64,000 nucleotides of DNA from JBMOUD01 sp049319665 (GTDB lineage Bacteria; Pseudomonadota; Gammaproteobacteria; Enterobacterales; Enterobacteriaceae). The notes beneath the pieces were generated by a model. It had not been told where the DNA came from. It saw only the letters and a program-made list of their open reading frames with translations, and made no database searches. The DNA is taken from positions 248,001-312,000 of the forward strand of contig NZ_JBMOUD010000004.1 of the NCBI RefSeq assembly GCF_049319665.1, read 5' to 3'. Below are positions 61,993 to 64,000 of the stretch, piece after piece. The position numbers were made by a program, and so were the translations under genes. Within the stretch, counting starts at the first letter, position 1. Every line of letters starts with the position of its first letter.

Positions 61993-62283
61993 TCCTTTCG
62001 TCTTGCCCTGCGGTTTCTCCAGCAGATTGAAACGCAAATCACCGTCCAACTCTTCCTCCGCTTCTTCAAACAGCAGGACTAATGCACCAAATCGCCGTTT
62101 GCGTCCTGCGGTAAAGTTGGCGAACTCTATTTCAACCGGCAGTGCGATACCACCGGTCACTTCATCCCAGAGCGCATCCAGATTAGCGCCAAAGCTTTCA
62201 CTCAAGGCAAACTGACGAGCAAACTCAGCATAAAAGCTGGGCAGATCCGGGATATGATTAAAATCGAAGACGGCTTTACTCAT
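61990..62283 (-). CDS. Barstar-family ribonuclease inhibitor
   Basis: 97 residues from ATG 62283, 5 bp after the RNase stop. Barstar core: FYAEFARQFALSESFGANLDALWDEVTG, matching the helix and loop that plug the barnase active site (Asp35/Asp39 region), then strand IEFANF. Cytosolic. Encoded with the secreted barnase-type enzyme directly upstream, so the pair is a self-protecting RNase module. Confidence 0.93.
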   Translation of the reverse strand: MSKAVFDFNHIPDLPSFYAEFARQFALSESFGANLDALWDEVTGGIALPVEIEFANFTAGRKRRFGALVLLFEEAEEELDGDLRFNLLEKPQGKTKG

Positions 62284-62288
62284 CGAAT

Positions 62289-62753
62289 TCACTCCACCCG
62301 AACAAGATTGCGATAATGGTCACGGCTGACATAAATCAGCCCGTCGTTGGCAAACAGCAGGCGATCTGCACCTCGACGACCACATTGATAATTGATATCT
62401 GCTTCACGCCAGACTCTTCCTGGCGCAGCAGGCAGTTGACCTTCCCGATTAGAAAAACGATCGCCACCGATAGCCTTGCCCGGTAAAACCTGACAAAGAT
62501 TACCTGCCCTTGCGTCCCAACCTTGTGCTCGCGCTTGTTTTTTGGTGACATAATAATCAGGTAAACGGTGATTCTGACGCAAATAACTCACCACCGTCTG
62601 TTCCGATGTCAGTTGGGTAATGACGCTATCAACACGTTGTTTGGCATAGCTTGGTGAGCTTAAGCCTCCCCAGACACAAAACAGGCACAACGCTATTCGC
62701 CACAGTCCTACCCGCGACAGCCCAATCTGCTGCCATTTATTGACTAGATTCAT
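62289..62753 (-). CDS. Secreted barnase-type guanyl-specific ribonuclease
   Basis: 154 residues with a signal peptide (GLWRIALCLFCVWGGLSSPSYA). Barnase core is plain: YLRQNHRLPDYYVTKKQA, GNLCQVLPGKAIGGDRFSNR, GRVWREADINY (catalytic Glu), GADRLLF (Arg) and YVSRDHYRNL (general-acid His). All three catalytic residues are kept, so it should be active. Two cysteines (GNLCQ, NYQCG) absent from Bacillus barnase suggest a disulfide for periplasmic or external stability. Confidence 0.93.
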   Translation of the reverse strand: MNLVNKWQQIGLSRVGLWRIALCLFCVWGGLSSPSYAKQRVDSVITQLTSEQTVVSYLRQNHRLPDYYVTKKQARAQGWDARAGNLCQVLPGKAIGGDRFSNREGQLPAAPGRVWREADINYQCGRRGADRLLFANDGLIYVSRDHYRNLVRVE

Positions 62754-62902
62754 TGATACCTACTTTCCGCATCGTCAGATTTACGATTCATATATACCCA
62801 AAATAATTGGCATTGCCTCGAGGCCACAAGCGTCAATTTATACCTTATGTCAACCATGCCTGACAAAGTATAGCGCTTAACCCACAGCCTGATAGACCAC
62901 AT

Positions 62903-62946
62903 CCTTAGCGCAAGATGCTCATTAATTGCGCTAAGGTGATTTTTTC
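62903..62946 (+). terminator. Orphan plus-strand terminator
   Basis: CCTTAGCGCAA / TTGCGCTAAGG perfect 11-bp stem with a 12-base loop, followed by TGATTTTTTC. Upstream DNA (62754-62902) contains no plus-strand gene, so it ends an unrecognised short transcript. A partial copy of the TATACCC-type repeat starts at 62793. Confidence 0.8.
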
Positions 62947-62980
62947 ATGCTGCCATGTTCGCAATCACCCCGGTGACTTG

Positions 62981-63012
62981 CTGATTGAGTGCAACAGACT
63001 GCACACAATCAG
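62981..63012. promoter_or_regulatory. 32-bp palindrome, candidate enhancer of the sigma-54 promoter
   Basis: CTGATTGAGTGCA and TGCACACAATCAG: 13-bp arms with one mismatch and a 6-bp spacer, centred about 105 bp upstream of the -24 element. Distance and symmetry suit an upstream activator site. It does not match the NtrC consensus orientation (TGCAC...GTGCA). Confidence 0.6.
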
Positions 63013-63101
63013 GGCAAAAGTTTCACAGCCGTTGCGCATCCCGACCAACAAAAATTGCACTTACCACCGCTGGCCGCTCTCTTTGACACCTTGATATTGG
63101 T

Positions 63102-63117
63102 TGGCACGTTTCCTGCT
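63102..63117 (+). promoter_or_regulatory. Sigma-54 promoter of the APC permease
   Basis: TGGCACG-TTTC-CTGCT, with GG (63103-63104) and GC (63115-63116) separated by exactly 10 bp, against the consensus TGGCACG-N4-TTGCA. Predicted +1 near 63127, leaving a leader of about 130 nt. Confidence 0.8.
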
Positions 63118-63257
63118 AAGGACGTGTGTTATGCCAAAAAGGGTGATGCAAGTAATACGACGAAAAATAAACAGGACAGAGGCACAGGAAGATCGCCAAC
63201 TATCAACAGAAAAATTTCTGATGATTTATCAAATTAATAAACCCTAAAGGGGATGCT

Positions 63258-64000
63258 ATGGCGCAGGGTACATTGAAGAAAAAGCTTAATCTGCTGGATT
63301 TAACCCTACTTGGGGTAGGTTCGATGATTGGCTCAGGTTGGTTATATGCGGCATTAACCAGTTCAGGTTATGCAGGAGGATTAACTGGGTGGGGTTGGTT
63401 GCTAGGTGCCGTGATGGTTTTACTGCTGGGCTTGGTTTTTGCCGAGCTGGCAGCTGCCACACCGCGTGCTGGAGGGTGCGTTCGTTACCCACAGTATACT
63501 CACGGTAACGTCGTTGGTTTTATGATTGGCGTTTGCTCGCTACTGGCTTACACCAGTACCGCAGGGGTAGAAGTTGAAGCCGTGCGTCAATACGCCGTTT
63601 ACTGGTGGCCAGCGCTGGGTAACGCTCACGGCACGCCAAGTACGCTGGGTTTTATCATGCAAGCTCTGCTGCTGTTTGGTTTCTTCCTACTCAACTACTG
63701 GAGCGTTAAATTCTTTGGTCGGATGAATACTATCATCACCACCTTTAAGTTTATTGTTCCGGTGATGGTGATTATCACCTTGTTCGGCTATTACCATGGT
63801 GCAAACCTTCAAGCGCCTGGTGCCGAACCCGGTGGCGTTCACGGCGTATTATCTTCACTGACCAGCGCCGGCATTGTCTTTGCTTATTTGGGCTTCCGTC
63901 AGGCGGTCGATTTCGCCAGTGAGGCCAAAAACCCGCAGCGTAATATTCCTATCGCTATTATGCTGGCGATTGCCATCAGCTTTGTGGTCTATATTTTGCT
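63258..64000 (+). CDS. APC-superfamily amino-acid permease, cut by window end
   Basis: 247 codons translated by hand from ATG 63258 (AAGGGGA 7 nt upstream). TM1 has LGVGSMIGSGWLYAA, the APC substrate-binding unwound helix (G-S-M-I-G-S-G); ATPRAGGCVRYPQYTHGNVVGF follows in TM2-3; TM6 has SAGIVFAYLGFRQAVDFASE, then KNPQRNIPIAI. The GSGWL and YxQYxHGxxVGF pattern recalls aspartate:proton symporters of the YveA type, but substrate is uncertain. The sigma-54 promoter suggests control by nitrogen status or by the substrate. Confidence 0.88.
   Translation, partial: MAQGTLKKKLNLLDLTLLGVGSMIGSGWLYAALTSSGYAGGLTGWGWLLGAVMVLLLGLVFAELAAATPRAGGCVRYPQYTHGNVVGFMIGVCSLLAYTSTAGVEVEAVRQYAVYWWPALGNAHGTPSTLGFIMQALLLFGFFLLNYWSVKFFGRMNTIITTFKFIVPVMVIITLFGYYHGANLQAPGAEPGGVHGVLSSLTSAGIVFAYLGFRQAVDFASEAKNPQRNIPIAIMLAIAISFVVYIL

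Noticed and set aside
62989..63237. Plus-strand frame of 82 codons upstream of the permease
   Set aside because: Spans the sigma-54 promoter; no homology or ribosome site.

Overview
The window looks like a chromosomal segment of an enterobacterium, most likely Yersinia or a close Yersiniaceae relative. This is inferred from near-identity of many recalled housekeeping proteins to their E. coli counterparts (DiaA, RapZ, SspA, S9, L13), from an imperfect palindromic intergenic repeat of the kind I associate with Yersinia, and from the accessory genes between the conserved blocks. No species can be fixed without a search.

Layout. 1-841: end of a type VI secretion (T6SS) islet on the minus strand, hcp followed by a DUF2778/Tlde1-like L,D-transpeptidase-fold effector cut by the window edge. 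1114-1492: RNase P RNA (minus). 1575-6221: rsmI divergent from lpoA-yraN-diaA-dolP. 6281-17025: mtgA, arcB and gltBD, with two gene-sized non-coding gaps where E. coli carries elbB and yhcC. 17218-24326: sspAB, rplM-rpsI, zapE, zapG, degQ, degS. 24419-29236: murA, ibaG and the mlaFEDCB phospholipid-transport operon (minus). 29568-37823: yrbG, kdsD, kdsC, lptCAB, rpoN, hpf, ptsN, rapZ, npr (plus), i.e. Kdo/LPS export followed by the sigma-54/nitrogen-PTS cluster.

37874-47052 (minus) is the most interesting accessory block: a PRD/PTS-type regulator, a periplasmic lactonase, a KDGP/DgaF-type aldolase, a DgaE-type PLP ammonia-lyase, an amidohydrolase/deacetylase, two multi-span membrane proteins (DUF4310, DUF4311), two small soluble proteins (DUF4312 and an SFCGS protein) and a stand-alone PRD protein. 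It has sugar-acid catabolic enzymes acting on phosphorylated intermediates but no kinase and no recognisable permease. I read it as a candidate uncharacterised, PTS-like uptake and catabolic system for an N-acylated amino-sugar acid. A 20-bp palindrome lies before its first gene.

47450-47860: rnk. 47924-58231 (minus): a T6SS effector locus, vgrG - phospholipase D (Tle5-like) - three tandem Sel1-repeat lipoproteins (probable immunity proteins, repeated with an exact 1373-bp period and mosaic relatedness) - PAAR - a two-TM protein of unknown role, preceded by about 1 kb of AT-rich DNA. 59227-61950: cybC (cytochrome b562), pmbA, darP. 61990-62753: a secreted barnase-type RNase with its barstar-type inhibitor. 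63258-64000: the start of an APC-family amino-acid permease behind a near-consensus sigma-54 promoter with a long upstream palindrome, cut by the right edge.

Two rho-independent terminators (47344-47379 and 62903-62946) point along the plus strand with no gene in front of them and mark candidate small RNAs or leader attenuators. No insertion sequences, tRNAs, CRISPR arrays or prophage genes were recognised.
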